Origin: Pseudomonas lijiangensis
GTDB taxonomy: Bacteria > Pseudomonadota > Gammaproteobacteria > Pseudomonadales > Pseudomonadaceae
NCBI RefSeq assembly: GCF_018968705.1
Contig: NZ_CP076668.1
Coordinates: forward strand, 62,001 to 126,000
Direction of reading: 5' to 3'
DNA length: 64,000 bases
Shown here: positions 55,649 through 64,000 of the stretch, piece by piece
Layout: the number at the start of each line of letters is the position of its first letter
Numbering within the stretch: the stretch's first letter is position 1
Notes under the pieces: model-generated
What the model saw: the letters and a program-made list of their open reading frames with translations, nothing else
Database searches by the model: none
Told to the model about the DNA's origin: nothing
Translations under genes and position numbers: made by a program

Positions 55649-56028
55649 TACTATAAATCTCGGCAGAAACAATAGGTTGGATGTTCGGGTAGTTTGTTTT
55701 TATAGAGGCGTTCTATTCGCTATGCCTAAAGTACTATATACCCACATGCTAATGGTGGACTTTTTGGATCCATTATACGCAGATTTTTGACGTCTTTTTT
55801 ATGACAGGGTATGACGAGTGCCATACTCTGAATGCCTTTATAACCGTGCTCTTGAGCGAATGAAAGCTTCGTGAAAGCCTGGCGAATATTTTTCAACTTT
55901 TATCGATTTTTTATTTCAGTCAGGCAGTGATCTGCCGATAGTGTCATTACGTATTGCCCTCGCTGCGGCCTAAAAGAACAACCTACCAGCGGCCACAATT
56001 TTAAACTTGACGATCCCGGAGAAAGTCG
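55649..56028. other. Intergenic region between two divergent chemoreceptor genes
   Basis: This 380-bp gap is A+T-rich in its middle (about 55,690-55,920) and contains no gene. A candidate sigma-28 (FliA) promoter for the plus-strand receptor lies at 55915-55941. Nothing comparable with the right spacing was found for the minus-strand receptor. Confidence 0.5.
55915..55941 (+). promoter_or_regulatory. Candidate FliA (sigma-28) promoter of the first HBM chemoreceptor
   Basis: TTCA, 15 bp, then GCCGATAG. The -10 matches the FliA consensus GCCGATAA in seven of eight positions; the -35 (TAAA) only in two of four. It lies 87 bp ahead of the receptor ATG. Confidence 0.45.
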
Positions 56029-57951
56029 ATGAGTAGCTGGTTTGCCAACATCAGCGTAAATATGAAACTGGCCCTCGGGTTCGGTCTGGTACTTGTTTTT
56101 ACTGCCATTCTTGCCTTGACGGGCTGGACCAGCCTCAGCGGGCTGATCGCTCGCAGCAACTGGATGAGCGACATCACTTCGCTCAATTCCCAGCTGACCA
56201 AGCTGCGGGTGACGCGCCTGCAATACATGGTGGCCAACGGTGACGAAAAGGTCGCCGAAACCGTTCAGGTCTCCCTGGATGCTTTCAAGAATTATCAGGA
56301 AAAACTGCTCAAGAGCTTCAAGAGCCCTGAGAACGTCAAGCTGCTTGAAAAGCTGGGGGCGGTGATCAGCGATTATCAGAAATCCCTGAACAACATGCGC
56401 AATGGCTACAGAACCAGCATCGCAATGCGTGCGGAAATGGGCGTGCATGCGGTCAAGGGCGCAGCCCTGATCGATCAGATTCTGGCGGACGTCAAAAAGC
56501 TGGACCCTGCCGATGAAACCCGTTTCAGCCAGTATGAAAGCGTCGTCGCGACCAAGGAAGACATGATGCAGGTGCGGTATGAAGTCCGTGGCTATGCCGC
56601 CGACATCACACCTGAAAACGAACAGAAAGCCGTCGGCCAGCTGGACGACGCCATCAAGGGCCTGACTGGGCTCAAAGCCACTTTCAGCGACACCCATGGT
56701 GATGTTCTGAAGCAACTGGAAACGGCGCTGGGCAACTACCGCACCGCACTTCAGGGCTTCAAGACCGCCAATGCCGATATCACTCAGGCCCGTAAGGAAA
56801 TGACCGTACAAGGCCAGGACATCGTCAAGATCAGTGAAGACATGTATCAGCTTCAACTGGATCGTCGTGACATGGAGAGTGAACAGGCTCGCAACATGCA
56901 GATTGGCTGCACGGTGCTGGCGCTGTTGCTGGGCATTCTGGCTGCGGTGCTCATCACCCGTCAGATCACCCGTCCTCTGCAGGAAACCATGGCTGTTGTA
57001 GACCGCATCGCTTCGGGCGATCTGTCGCAGACCATCGTGGTAACCCGTCAAGACGAGTTGGGCGTGCTGCAACAAGGCATCCAGCGCATGGGCACGACCC
57101 TGCGCACACTGATTAGCGGGATTCGCGACGGTGTGGCCCAGATTGCCAGCGCTGCCGAAGAGCTGTCGGCTGTGACCGAACAGACCAGCGCCGGGGTCAA
57201 CAGCCAGAAAGTCGAGACCGATCAGGTGGCGACTGCCATGCATGAAATGTCGGCCACTGTTCAGGAAGTTGCCCGCAACGCCGAACAGGCTTCGCAAGCG
57301 GCTTCCAATGCCGACCGCGAAGCCCGCGACGGCGACAAGGTGGTGGGCGAGGCCATTGCGCAGATCGAACGTCTGGCCACTGAAGTGGGCCGTTCGGCTG
57401 ATGCCATGAGCGAGCTGGAGCAGGAAAGCGACAAGATCGGCAAGGTCATGGACGTGATCAAGGCCGTTGCCGAGCAGACCAACCTTCTGGCCCTCAACGC
57501 GGCCATCGAGGCGGCACGTGCGGGTGAAGCCGGTCGTGGTTTTGCGGTGGTGGCCGACGAGGTTCGTGGCCTGGCGCAACGTACCCAGCAGTCCACCGAG
57601 GAAATCGAAAACCTGGTGGCAGGTCTGCAGAATGGCACTCGTCAGGTGTCGAGCATCATGCTCAGCAGCCGCGAACTGACCGCCAGCAGTGTTTCGCTCA
57701 GCCGCAAGGCCGGGGCATCGCTGGGCAATATCACCCAGACCGTGTCCAACATTCAGGCCATGAACCAGCAGATCGCCGCTGCTGCCGAAGAGCAAAGTGC
57801 CGTGGCCGAGGAAATCAGCCGCAGCATCATCAACGTGCGTGACGTTTCCGAGCAGACCGCTTCGGCCAGTGAAGAAACCGCGGCTTCCAGCGTCGAGCTG
57901 GCTCGTCTGGGTGGCCAGTTGCAGATGATGGTCAGCCACTTCCGCGTCTGA
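56029..57951 (+). CDS. Methyl-accepting chemotaxis protein with HBM sensor (tandem copy 1)
   Basis: The product is 640 aa: TM1 (about 12-32), a long all-helical periplasmic sensor of the helical bimodular (HBM) type (about 40-285; [16 protein letters not shown] and VRYEVRGY are typical of the McpS family), TM2 (about 288-308), HAMP, and a signalling domain with the tip [23 protein letters not shown] receptors sense TCA-cycle acids, purines or similar small molecules. GGAG precedes the ATG. It is followed by a paralogue of equal length. Confidence 0.93.
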   Translation: MSSWFANISVNMKLALGFGLVLVFTAILALTGWTSLSGLIARSNWMSDITSLNSQLTKLRVTRLQYMVANGDEKVAETVQVSLDAFKNYQEKLLKSFKSPENVKLLEKLGAVISDYQKSLNNMRNGYRTSIAMRAEMGVHAVKGAALIDQILADVKKLDPADETRFSQYESVVATKEDMMQVRYEVRGYAADITPENEQKAVGQLDDAIKGLTGLKATFSDTHGDVLKQLETALGNYRTALQGFKTANADITQARKEMTVQGQDIVKISEDMYQLQLDRRDMESEQARNMQIGCTVLALLLGILAAVLITRQITRPLQETMAVVDRIASGDLSQTIVVTRQDELGVLQQGIQRMGTTLRTLISGIRDGVAQIASAAEELSAVTEQTSAGVNSQKVETDQVATAMHEMSATVQEVARNAEQASQAASNADREARDGDKVVGEAIAQIERLATEVGRSADAMSELEQESDKIGKVMDVIKAVAEQTNLLALNAAIEAARAGEAGRGFAVVADEVRGLAQRTQQSTEEIENLVAGLQNGTRQVSSIMLSSRELTASSVSLSRKAGASLGNITQTVSNIQAMNQQIAAAAEEQSAVAEEISRSIINVRDVSEQTASASEETAASSVELARLGGQLQMMVSHFRV

Positions 57952-57969
57952 TACATCCCGCTTCACTCT

Positions 57970-58000
57970 TGAGCCCGGCCTTTGCCGGGCTCAGTTCTTT
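57970..58000 (+). terminator. Rho-independent terminator after HBM receptor 1
   Basis: TGAGCCCGGC pairs with GCCGGGCTCA (10 bp, 4-nt loop CTTT) followed by GTTCTTTC, 18 bp after the stop. The tandem receptor downstream therefore probably has its own promoter. Confidence 0.8.
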
Positions 58001-58202
58001 CTGGCTCCAGCCTCTCTATCTCAAGCTTTTGCGCCCGCCTGCGTGAATGAAAATTTGCGCACTTATAAATGGCCTGTGGCCATCCTTTCTGTTATTCATG
58101 TAATCATCTGTATCAATTTACTGGTTCGATCCGCCCACTTACTGGACAACCGGTTGCGGTTCAACGCGCCCGGACGAGCGTTCAGGAAATCGAAGGAATG
58201 TC

Positions 58203-60125
58203 ATGAATACATGGTTTGCGAACATCAGTGTGAAATTGAAACTGGCACTGGGCTTTGGTGCGGTGCTTGTCTTGACGTGCCTCATGGCCCTGACGGGCTG
58301 GAGTGGTCTGGGTAGCCTGATTGAGCGCAGCGATCGTGTTGCCGACATCATGGGGCTCAACGCCGACATGAGTGAGCTGCGCCTGAGGCGTTTGCAATAC
58401 GTGACCGAGAACGGCGATGAAAAGATGGGCGATGTCGCTCAGGGCCTTCTCAACCATCTCAAGGAAAAGCACAACACACTGCTGGCGCTTTTTACCTATC
58501 CGGGTAATCAGGAAAAGCTCCAGGAGATGAGCAAACTCACCGCCGACTACCAGCAGTCGTATGACCGGATGCGTGAGGCTTACCGCGCCGATGCTGCGTT
58601 ACGTAAAACCATGGGTGTCCACGCCGTCAAAGGTGCAGAAATCATCGGCAGGATCATCGACGACGTGCTCGCCATGTCGCCGGATGACGAGCGCCGCTTC
58701 GGGCGCTACCAGGCAATTCTGAAAGCCAAGGAAAACCTGGCCCTGATTCGCTATGAAGTGCGTGGCTACACCGGCAACCCCAACGAAACCACGGAAAAGA
58801 ACGCCTATCGCCAGCTCGAGACGGCCCTGCAAGGCATGGAACCTCTCAGGGCTGCTTTCAATGGCAGTTATGGCGACGAGTTCAAGCAACTGGAAAGCGC
58901 AATCGTCAGCTATCGCCAGGCTGTGGATAACTTCAAGGCGGCGAATACGGCGATCAGCACGGCTCGCAAGGAAAACACCGCGCAAGGTGTGGAGATGGCC
59001 AAAGTCAGCGAGGCGCTGTATCAACTTCAGGCTGTTCGTGGCGCTGAAGACAGTGAGCATGCCCGCAACATGCAGATCGGCGGCACCGTGCTGGCTCTGG
59101 TTCTGGGCATTCTGGCGGCGCTGATTATCACCCGCCAGATCACCGGTCCCTTGCAGGACACGCTGGTTGACGTGGAGCGTATCGCGTCGGGCGATCTGTC
59201 ACGCAACATTGCCGTGACGCGCCGCGATGAGCTGGGTGTTCTGCAACAGGGCGTACAACGCATGAGCGCTACCCTGCGCGACCTGATTGTCGGGATTCGT
59301 GATGGCGTGACGCAGATTGCCAGTGCAGCCGAGCAGTTGTCGGCAGTGACCGAGCAGACCAGTGCCGGGGTCAACAATCAGAAGGTCGAAACCGATCAGG
59401 TGGCCACGGCCATGAATGAAATGTCGGCCACCGTCCAGGAAGTGGCGCAAAACGCCGAACAGGCTTCCCAGGCAGCATCCAGTGCCGACCGCGAAGCCCG
59501 CGACGGTGACCGGGTCGTGGGTGAGGCGATTGCCCAGATCGAACGCCTGGCTTCGGAAGTGGGACGTTCGGCTGAAGCGATGAGCGAGCTGGAGCAGGAA
59601 AGCAACAAGATCGGCAAGGTCATGGACGTGATCAAGGCTGTGGCCGAACAGACCAACCTGCTGGCCCTCAACGCGGCCATCGAGGCAGCACGGGCCGGCG
59701 AAGCAGGCCGTGGGTTTGCGGTGGTGGCTGATGAAGTGCGCGGTCTTGCACAACGCACCCAGCAGTCCACCGAGGAAATCGAGAGTCTGGTGGCCGGCCT
59801 GCAGAACGGTACTCGTCAGGTGTCGGGCATCATGCTCAACAGCCGCGAGCTGACGGCCAACAGTGTCACGCTCAGCCGCAAGGCGGGTGCATCATTGGGT
59901 AGCATTACCCAGACCGTCTCCACGATCCAGGCCATGAACCAGCAGATTGCGGCGGCCGCCGAACAGCAGAATGCCGTGGCCGAGGAAATCACCCGCAGCA
60001 TCATCAATGTGCGTGACGTGTCCGAGCAGACGGCTTCCGCCAGTGAGGAAACCGCCGCTTCCAGTGTCGAGCTGGCGCGTCTGGGCGTTCAGTTGCAGAC
60101 GATGGTCAGCCGCTTCCGGGTCTGA
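58203..60125 (+). CDS. Methyl-accepting chemotaxis protein with HBM sensor (tandem copy 2)
   Basis: The product is 640 aa and has the same layout as the preceding gene: TM1, HBM sensor ([24 protein letters not shown]), TM2 ([20 protein letters not shown]), HAMP, and a signalling domain nearly identical to that of copy 1. The sensors share the motif positions but are clearly diverged, so ligands probably differ. A GAAGGA ribosome site precedes the ATG. The 251-bp spacer holds a terminator and then an A+T-rich stretch near 58,070-58,130 that probably has a promoter; no FliA box was recognised there. Confidence 0.93.
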   Translation: MNTWFANISVKLKLALGFGAVLVLTCLMALTGWSGLGSLIERSDRVADIMGLNADMSELRLRRLQYVTENGDEKMGDVAQGLLNHLKEKHNTLLALFTYPGNQEKLQEMSKLTADYQQSYDRMREAYRADAALRKTMGVHAVKGAEIIGRIIDDVLAMSPDDERRFGRYQAILKAKENLALIRYEVRGYTGNPNETTEKNAYRQLETALQGMEPLRAAFNGSYGDEFKQLESAIVSYRQAVDNFKAANTAISTARKENTAQGVEMAKVSEALYQLQAVRGAEDSEHARNMQIGGTVLALVLGILAALIITRQITGPLQDTLVDVERIASGDLSRNIAVTRRDELGVLQQGVQRMSATLRDLIVGIRDGVTQIASAAEQLSAVTEQTSAGVNNQKVETDQVATAMNEMSATVQEVAQNAEQASQAASSADREARDGDRVVGEAIAQIERLASEVGRSAEAMSELEQESNKIGKVMDVIKAVAEQTNLLALNAAIEAARAGEAGRGFAVVADEVRGLAQRTQQSTEEIESLVAGLQNGTRQVSGIMLNSRELTANSVTLSRKAGASLGSITQTVSTIQAMNQQIAAAAEQQNAVAEEITRSIINVRDVSEQTASASEETAASSVELARLGVQLQTMVSRFRV

Positions 60126-60134
60126 CAGGTATAG

Positions 60135-60162
60135 CCCGGGACTTGCGGGTCCCGGGACTTTT
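60135..60162 (+). terminator. Rho-independent terminator after HBM receptor 2
   Basis: CCCGGGAC pairs with GTCCCGGG (8 bp, 6-nt loop) and is followed by ACTTTT. It lies 9 bp after the stop and just before the convergent AP2-like gene. Confidence 0.8.
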
Positions 60163-60788
60163 CAGCTGAGCCGGTTGATGGCCTCGACGTACTGGTTGAC
60201 GGCTATCTGGTCGGCCTTGCGTCTTCCGGCTTCCAGAAAGGCCTGGAATTTCTCGCTCTCGAATAACTGATCGACGTCCTGACGGATCTTTTTCTGTGCG
60301 GAATAAGGTATCGCTGTAACGCCCTCTTCCACTTCATAGGCATTCTCCAGCACCTCGACCAGTTTGGAGCGAAGTTTCCCCATGCCCCGGCCACTGGCGA
60401 CCCGTTTGTAAGTGGACAGGAAAAAGGTTTCGCCACGGCCCGGCCCCTTTTTCGGAACATAGGCGACGGCACACAGGCCAGCCCCACTTCTCTTGCGCCA
60501 ATGTGCCGTTGCACTTTCGCTCAGTTGCAGGACGTCGTCCCGCATCCAGGCATGGCCACTGTGGATCAGGTGAATGATTGCAGCATCCAGGGCACGCCGT
60601 GTACCGCCAAACCGCAAATCGGTGAAGCGTGCCGAGACCAGTATCTTTTTATTTTTCAGGACGCGAACGATCCAGACCCTACCTCGTGTTTCACGAGTGA
60701 TACCGCGTGGAACGCTATAGGTCACATCATCGACGATCTTGTCGTAACACCTGAGTCCTGAAATGTCGATTTCAGCGGGTGTATTCAT
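60162..60788 (-). CDS. AP2-like DNA-binding domain protein
   Basis: The product is 208 aa from ATG 60788 (MNTPAEIDISGLRCYDKIVD), or 233 aa from ATG 60863; neither has a clear ribosome site. Residues 20-80 (RGRVWIVRVLKNKKILVSAR, then FTDLRFGGTRRALDAAIIHL) match the three-strand-plus-helix AP2/ERF pattern, in which W, the aromatic Phe, GG and Ala-rich helix are placed as in AP2 domains. A second, weaker copy of the pattern may lie near residues 105-150. Bacterial AP2 domains often come with homing endonucleases or phages; here it is a stand-alone gene. Function unknown. Confidence 0.6.
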   Translation of the reverse strand: MNTPAEIDISGLRCYDKIVDDVTYSVPRGITRETRGRVWIVRVLKNKKILVSARFTDLRFGGTRRALDAAIIHLIHSGHAWMRDDVLQLSESATAHWRKRSGAGLCAVAYVPKKGPGRGETFFLSTYKRVASGRGMGKLRSKLVEVLENAYEVEEGVTAIPYSAQKKIRQDVDQLFESEKFQAFLEAGRRKADQIAVNQYVEAINRLS

Positions 60789-61019
60789 GGGTGTGATCAG
60801 CTGTGCCAGTGGGAAGTTAAATGCCGAGAAGTAGATAAAATCATGCTCTAGTAACACTTTCATTACTGTCAGTAAAGTTAACAGTGTTTCATGTAGCCGT
60901 TAATTAACACTGCAACTTTCATGGGGCAGTCATTGATATGGAATTCTTCGGCCTGCTGAACTTTACTGTAGCGCATCAGCCGTGTCCGATAACCATTCTG
61001 CGACGCTCAGGCAAACTTC

Positions 61020-62018
61020 ATGACGACTCACGATCTCATTACTCCTGTGCTCAGGACTGCTGTCGTTATCCCCAGCTTCAAGGTAAAAGACCACATACTG
61101 GATGTCATCGCCGGCGTGGGTGAAAGCGTCAGCCGGATTTATGTAGTGGATGATTGTTGCCCTCAGGGCTCCGGCCATGAAGTCGAACAGCACTGTGCGG
61201 ATCGGCGGGTCAGGGTGATATTCAACCCCGTCAATCTGGGCGTCGGAGGCACGGTCATGGTGGGGTACGCCGCGGCTCTGGCAGACGGTATGGATATCAT
61301 CGTCAAGGTGGACGGCGACGGGCAGATGGATCCGGCGTTGATTCCCGGCTTTATCGCGCCGATACAGAGTGGCGAAGCGGACTATACCAAGGGCAATCGT
61401 TTCTTCAATCTGGAAGAAATATCCCGCATGCCCGGCCTGCGTATTTTTGGTAACACCACGTTGTCCCTGATGAATAAACTCTCATCGGGATATTGGGACC
61501 TTTTCGATCCGACCAACGGGTATACCGCTATTCACAGTGATGTTGTCCGGCACTTGCCGATGAACAAGATCAGCCCGCGTTACTTCTTCGAAACCGACAT
61601 GCTGTTTCGTCTTGGCACCCTGCGCGCAGTGGTGGTGGATATTCCAATGAGTGCCCGATATGGCGATGAAGTCAGTAACCTCAAGGTCTCTGCGATTCTG
61701 GGCGAGTTCATTGGCAAACACCTGCGCAATATGTTCAAGCGCCTGTTCTACAACTACTACTTGCGGGACATGTCACTGGCGTCCTTTGAACTTCCCCTTG
61801 GCTTGCTTCTGCTGATATTCGGTACGGTCTTCGGGATCTTTCATTGGGGGCTTTCCCTGCGCACCGGTATTGCGACGTCGCCCGGAACAGTCATGTTATC
61901 GGCGCTGCCCATACTGGTCGGTATCCAGTTCATCCTGGCCTTTGTCGGCTACGACATTCAGTCCGTCCCCAGGCGCCCGATTCATTTGCAGAGAAGATTC
62001 CTCGGTCGGGAGCTCTAG
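61020..62018 (+). CDS. Family 2 glycosyltransferase with C-terminal membrane helices
   Basis: The product is 332 aa. A GT-A domain (residues 10-240) with AVVIPSFKVKDHILDVIAGV, the nucleotide-binding DD in YVVDDCCPQGS and the metal site KVDGDGQMDP is followed by two membrane helices (LPLGLLLLIFGTVFGIFHWG and PGTVMLSALPILVGIQFILA). This is the GtrB/ArnC/dolichol-P-mannose synthase layout: it would transfer a sugar to undecaprenyl phosphate on the cytosolic side. It is separated by 1 bp from a small 4-TM gene, the likely flippase. The start at 61020 has only a weak ribosome site. Confidence 0.88.
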   Translation: MTTHDLITPVLRTAVVIPSFKVKDHILDVIAGVGESVSRIYVVDDCCPQGSGHEVEQHCADRRVRVIFNPVNLGVGGTVMVGYAAALADGMDIIVKVDGDGQMDPALIPGFIAPIQSGEADYTKGNRFFNLEEISRMPGLRIFGNTTLSLMNKLSSGYWDLFDPTNGYTAIHSDVVRHLPMNKISPRYFFETDMLFRLGTLRAVVVDIPMSARYGDEVSNLKVSAILGEFIGKHLRNMFKRLFYNYYLRDMSLASFELPLGLLLLIFGTVFGIFHWGLSLRTGIATSPGTVMLSALPILVGIQFILAFVGYDIQSVPRRPIHLQRRFLGREL

Positions 62019-62019
62019 C

Positions 62020-62361
62020 ATGGCGATCTATCTCGCGGCGCTGGCCTGTGTGCTGGGGATCTCCATCGGCCAGGTGCTCTTCAAGATGACGGCGCAGACG
62101 TTTCGTCAGAACGGTGACCTGCTCGACCCGGTCATGCTCGGCTGGTTTTTTCTGTCGCTGTTCCTGTACGGCATTACCACCATTGCCTGGATCTGGGTTC
62201 TGCAAAAGGCCGAACTGGGCAGGATCTATCCGTTGATGGCCCTGGCATTCGTGATTGTGCCCATCGCCAGCCACTTCATATTCGGTGAGCGGTTCCACAT
62301 TCAGTATTTCGTCGGCGTGGCCACCATCATGACCGGGATCGTTATCACGGCCTGGGCATGA
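62020..62361 (+). CDS. Small four-helix EamA/SMR-type membrane protein (flippase-like)
   Basis: The product is 113 aa with four membrane helices, resembling ArnE/ArnF and other EamA/SMR half-size proteins (IGQVLFKMTAQTFRQNGDLL, WVLQKAELGRIYPLMALAFV). ATG 62020 lies 1 bp after the glycosyltransferase stop (TAGCATG), implying coupled translation. In glycan-modification operons this class flips the undecaprenyl-P-linked sugar to the periplasm. The role is inferred from context. Confidence 0.85.
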   Translation: MAIYLAALACVLGISIGQVLFKMTAQTFRQNGDLLDPVMLGWFFLSLFLYGITTIAWIWVLQKAELGRIYPLMALAFVIVPIASHFIFGERFHIQYFVGVATIMTGIVITAWA

Positions 62362-62380
62362 AGAGCGGGAGCTGAAGACA

Positions 62381-64000
62381 ATGAACCTTACGTTGATCAA
62401 GCTCATCATTGTGGCGGCCATACTCGGGCTTGCACTTTGTTTCATCAGGACAGGGTGGCTCAGGCGCAACCTCAAGGCCCGGTTGAATACCGACCTGCCG
62501 GAGCACATGCTTTTCAGTGGCTGCGTACTGATCGTTTTCATGCTGTTCACGGCACTGGGGTTGACCGGCTCTTCCCTTGATCTGGGTGTGCGGCAGTCGT
62601 CTTTCATCGAGTCGGACATGACGAGGGTCTGGGGGCACGAGCAGCCGATACGCAGCGATGAGTGGCTGGTGCTCACGCCCATGGCCATCGCCCAGTCCCA
62701 ACATGTGCCTCGCTATCCCGTGGTCAACGACAGGCTCGGGCTGGATGGTCAGAACATGCTGGTGACGGGGATGACCGGCCTGCCGGTTGCCCACGTGTCG
62801 TCCCTGGCCAAGCCGGCTATCTGGGGGTTCTTTGTCTTCGATCTCAAAAGGGCGCTGGCCTGGTACTGGTGGTTTCCGGTGTTTGGCTGTTTCCTGGCCC
62901 TTGCTCATGTCCTGCATACCCTTTCGCCGGGTCGCTGGCGGCAGAGCTTTTTGTTCAGTCTGTTGTTCGTCTCTGCGCCCTATGTCGTTGCCTGGTCGTT
63001 CTGGCCAGCCTATGCGGTGTTTTTCCCCTGTATTGCCTTGCTCTGCCTGCTGAAGATTCTCCAGCCGCGAAGGCGCTGGACGCTGGTGCCCCTGAGCATA
63101 CTGGCGGGATTGGCCATCGCCGGTTTCGTCCTGCTGCTGTATCCGCCGTGGCAGGTGACGATCGGCTATGTGTTCATTGCATTGATCGTCGGTATCGCTA
63201 TACGTGATCGGTTGCACAAGAACCTTACGCTCGAATCGATATTGGCGCTGGTACTGGCCTTGGCAGTGGCGGGTTTTCTCTTGGGAAGCTGGTGGCTGAG
63301 CGCACGCGAAGCCATCGAGGCCATGATGAATACCGTTTATCCCGGCCAGAGAAATCTGGAGGCGGGAGGCGATGTCACCTGGCAGGCTCTGCTCAAGGGG
63401 TATACGAATATCGTGACCCTGCAACGCAACGAGTCGCGGCCGGTCAATCAGAGTGAGATGGCCTCTTTCTACTACTTTTTCCTCCCCTTGGCCGCGCTTT
63501 TTATCCTGCGTGCCCGGCAACGATCCCTGACGGCTCTGGAAGTCGCCGTGGCACTCATGATCGGTTTCATCCTGTTCTACATGCTGGCGGGTATGGGGCA
63601 AACGCTGTCGACCTTTTTTCTGTGGTCATACGTGCCAGCCAAAAGAGCCGATCCTGCCTTGGGGCTGGCCTGCCTCATACTGACGCACTTGATGGTCCGC
63701 CCGGCTCGAAAACACTTCTCTGTTCTCGATAACACGGCTATCGCGATGTTCGGCCTGGCGCTGGTCTGGGCTGCCCTGGTTTATGCCGCCGTTCGTACAT
63801 TCGATGAACCGCTGCTGTCAGGTGCGAATGCGCAGATTGTCATCGGTCTGATATTCATGGTCATTGCGTGCAGTTACTTCCTTCTGAACGGGAGGCAATA
63901 CGCATTCCTCGGGCTTGGGCTAGGGCTGTCGCTGGCGACCACAGCAGGGTTCCATCCCCTCTCCATTGCGCCCCTTTACCTGAAAAGCCCGCAGGCTCAG
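62381..64000 (+). CDS. Large polytopic membrane protein (glycan transferase-like), cut by window end
   Basis: From ATG 62381 (MNLTLIKLIIVAAILGLALC) the frame is open for 540 codons to the window end without a stop. It has ten or more hydrophobic segments and a conserved loop near residues 85-125 (WGHEQPIRSDEWLVLTPMAI) of the type seen in GT-C membrane transferases and related large uncharacterised membrane proteins. It follows the GT2 and flippase-like genes by 19 bp. The trio suggests that this protein attaches the flipped sugar to a surface glycan such as the O-antigen. The family name could not be fixed. Confidence 0.8.
   Translation, partial: MNLTLIKLIIVAAILGLALCFIRTGWLRRNLKARLNTDLPEHMLFSGCVLIVFMLFTALGLTGSSLDLGVRQSSFIESDMTRVWGHEQPIRSDEWLVLTPMAIAQSQHVPRYPVVNDRLGLDGQNMLVTGMTGLPVAHVSSLAKPAIWGFFVFDLKRALAWYWWFPVFGCFLALAHVLHTLSPGRWRQSFLFSLLFVSAPYVVAWSFWPAYAVFFPCIALLCLLKILQPRRRWTLVPLSILAGLAIAGFVLLLYPPWQVTIGYVFIALIVGIAIRDRLHKNLTLESILALVLALAVAGFLLGSWWLSAREAIEAMMNTVYPGQRNLEAGGDVTWQALLKGYTNIVTLQRNESRPVNQSEMASFYYFFLPLAALFILRARQRSLTALEVAVALMIGFILFYMLAGMGQTLSTFFLWSYVPAKRADPALGLACLILTHLMVRPARKHFSVLDNTAIAMFGLALVWAALVYAAVRTFDEPLLSGANAQIVIGLIFMVIACSYFLLNGRQYAFLGLGLGLSLATTAGFHPLSIAPLYLKSPQAQ

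Noticed and set aside
55649..55700. Possible FliA box (GCCGAGAT on the minus strand) for the dCache receptor
   Set aside because: The -10 differs at the last three bases and no -35-like sequence is found 15 bp upstream.
55900..57966. 688-codon open frame antisense to HBM receptor 1; a similar shorter one lies opposite receptor 2
   Set aside because: Both copies of the tandem pair show such mirror frames because the coding sequences are alike; no independent evidence.

Overview
The window is a gene-dense stretch of a fluorescent Pseudomonas chromosome, most likely from the P. syringae / P. viridiflava group. The protein sequences (TrpI-TrpBA, OxyR-RecG, SpoT-RpoZ-Gmk, PrlC-YheV, cytochrome c oxidase with a YbaK/HDOD protein nearby) read as Pseudomonas, and short palindromic REP elements of the kind common in this genus occur between genes. 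From memory of the P. aeruginosa PAO1 map, many of these blocks lie near the replication origin there (PA0035-PA0108 and PA5333-PA5479), here joined in a different order. No rRNA, tRNA, CRISPR array, insertion sequence or prophage was seen.

Layout. 1-3,480 holds the aa3/caa3 cytochrome c oxidase operon on the minus strand (coxB, coxA, cox11, start of coIII). 3,844-6,967 holds an uncharacterised cox-linked gene, a SulP anion transporter and a beta-carbonic anhydrase. 7,159-18,771 is mostly housekeeping and small stress genes: a radical SAM protein, a secreted PI-PLC-like protein with a duplicated C-terminal module, YheV, PrlC, a gamma-carbonic anhydrase-like protein, a HAD phosphatase, a lipoprotein aminopeptidase, two DUF1161 proteins, OsmC, a luciferase-like monooxygenase, dodecin and an ElaB-type protein. 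18,772-21,847 is trpI/trpBA.

22,607-25,641 is the most interesting accessory block: an Fe(II)/2-oxoglutarate dioxygenase of the amino-acid hydroxylase (IDO-like) family, a GNAT acetyltransferase and the AzlC/AzlD branched-chain amino acid exporter, all overlapping, with a convergent LysR regulator. It reads as a make-modify-export system for a hydroxylated amino acid. 25,809-29,729 holds a DOPA 4,5-dioxygenase-like protein and the choline-O-sulfate module (LysR regulator, betC, an ABC substrate-binding protein without its own permease). 30,277-38,875 is rich in membrane proteins: a DAACS symporter, a fused spore-maturation-like protein, a DUF5924/DUF2914 protein, an M16 protease, a Na/Pi cotransporter and a CitMHS citrate transporter.

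39,190-45,906 holds a YbaK/HDOD protein, recG, oxyR and exbB-exbD-tonB. The oxyR leader carries a perfect 12-bp inverted repeat reaching the start codon. 46,114-53,704 holds an epimerase, a lipoprotein, ridA, spoT, rpoZ, gmk, yicC, rph and a DUF4870 protein. 53,768-60,125 encodes three chemoreceptors: one with a dCache sensor carrying the amino-acid-binding motif, and a tandem pair with diverged HBM sensors and nearly identical signalling halves. 60,162-64,000 holds an AP2-like DNA-binding protein and the start of a glycan-modification trio (GT2 glycosyltransferase, 4-TM flippase-like protein, large polytopic membrane protein cut by the window end).

All identifications come from reading the translated sequence and from knowledge of the families. 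No database search was run.
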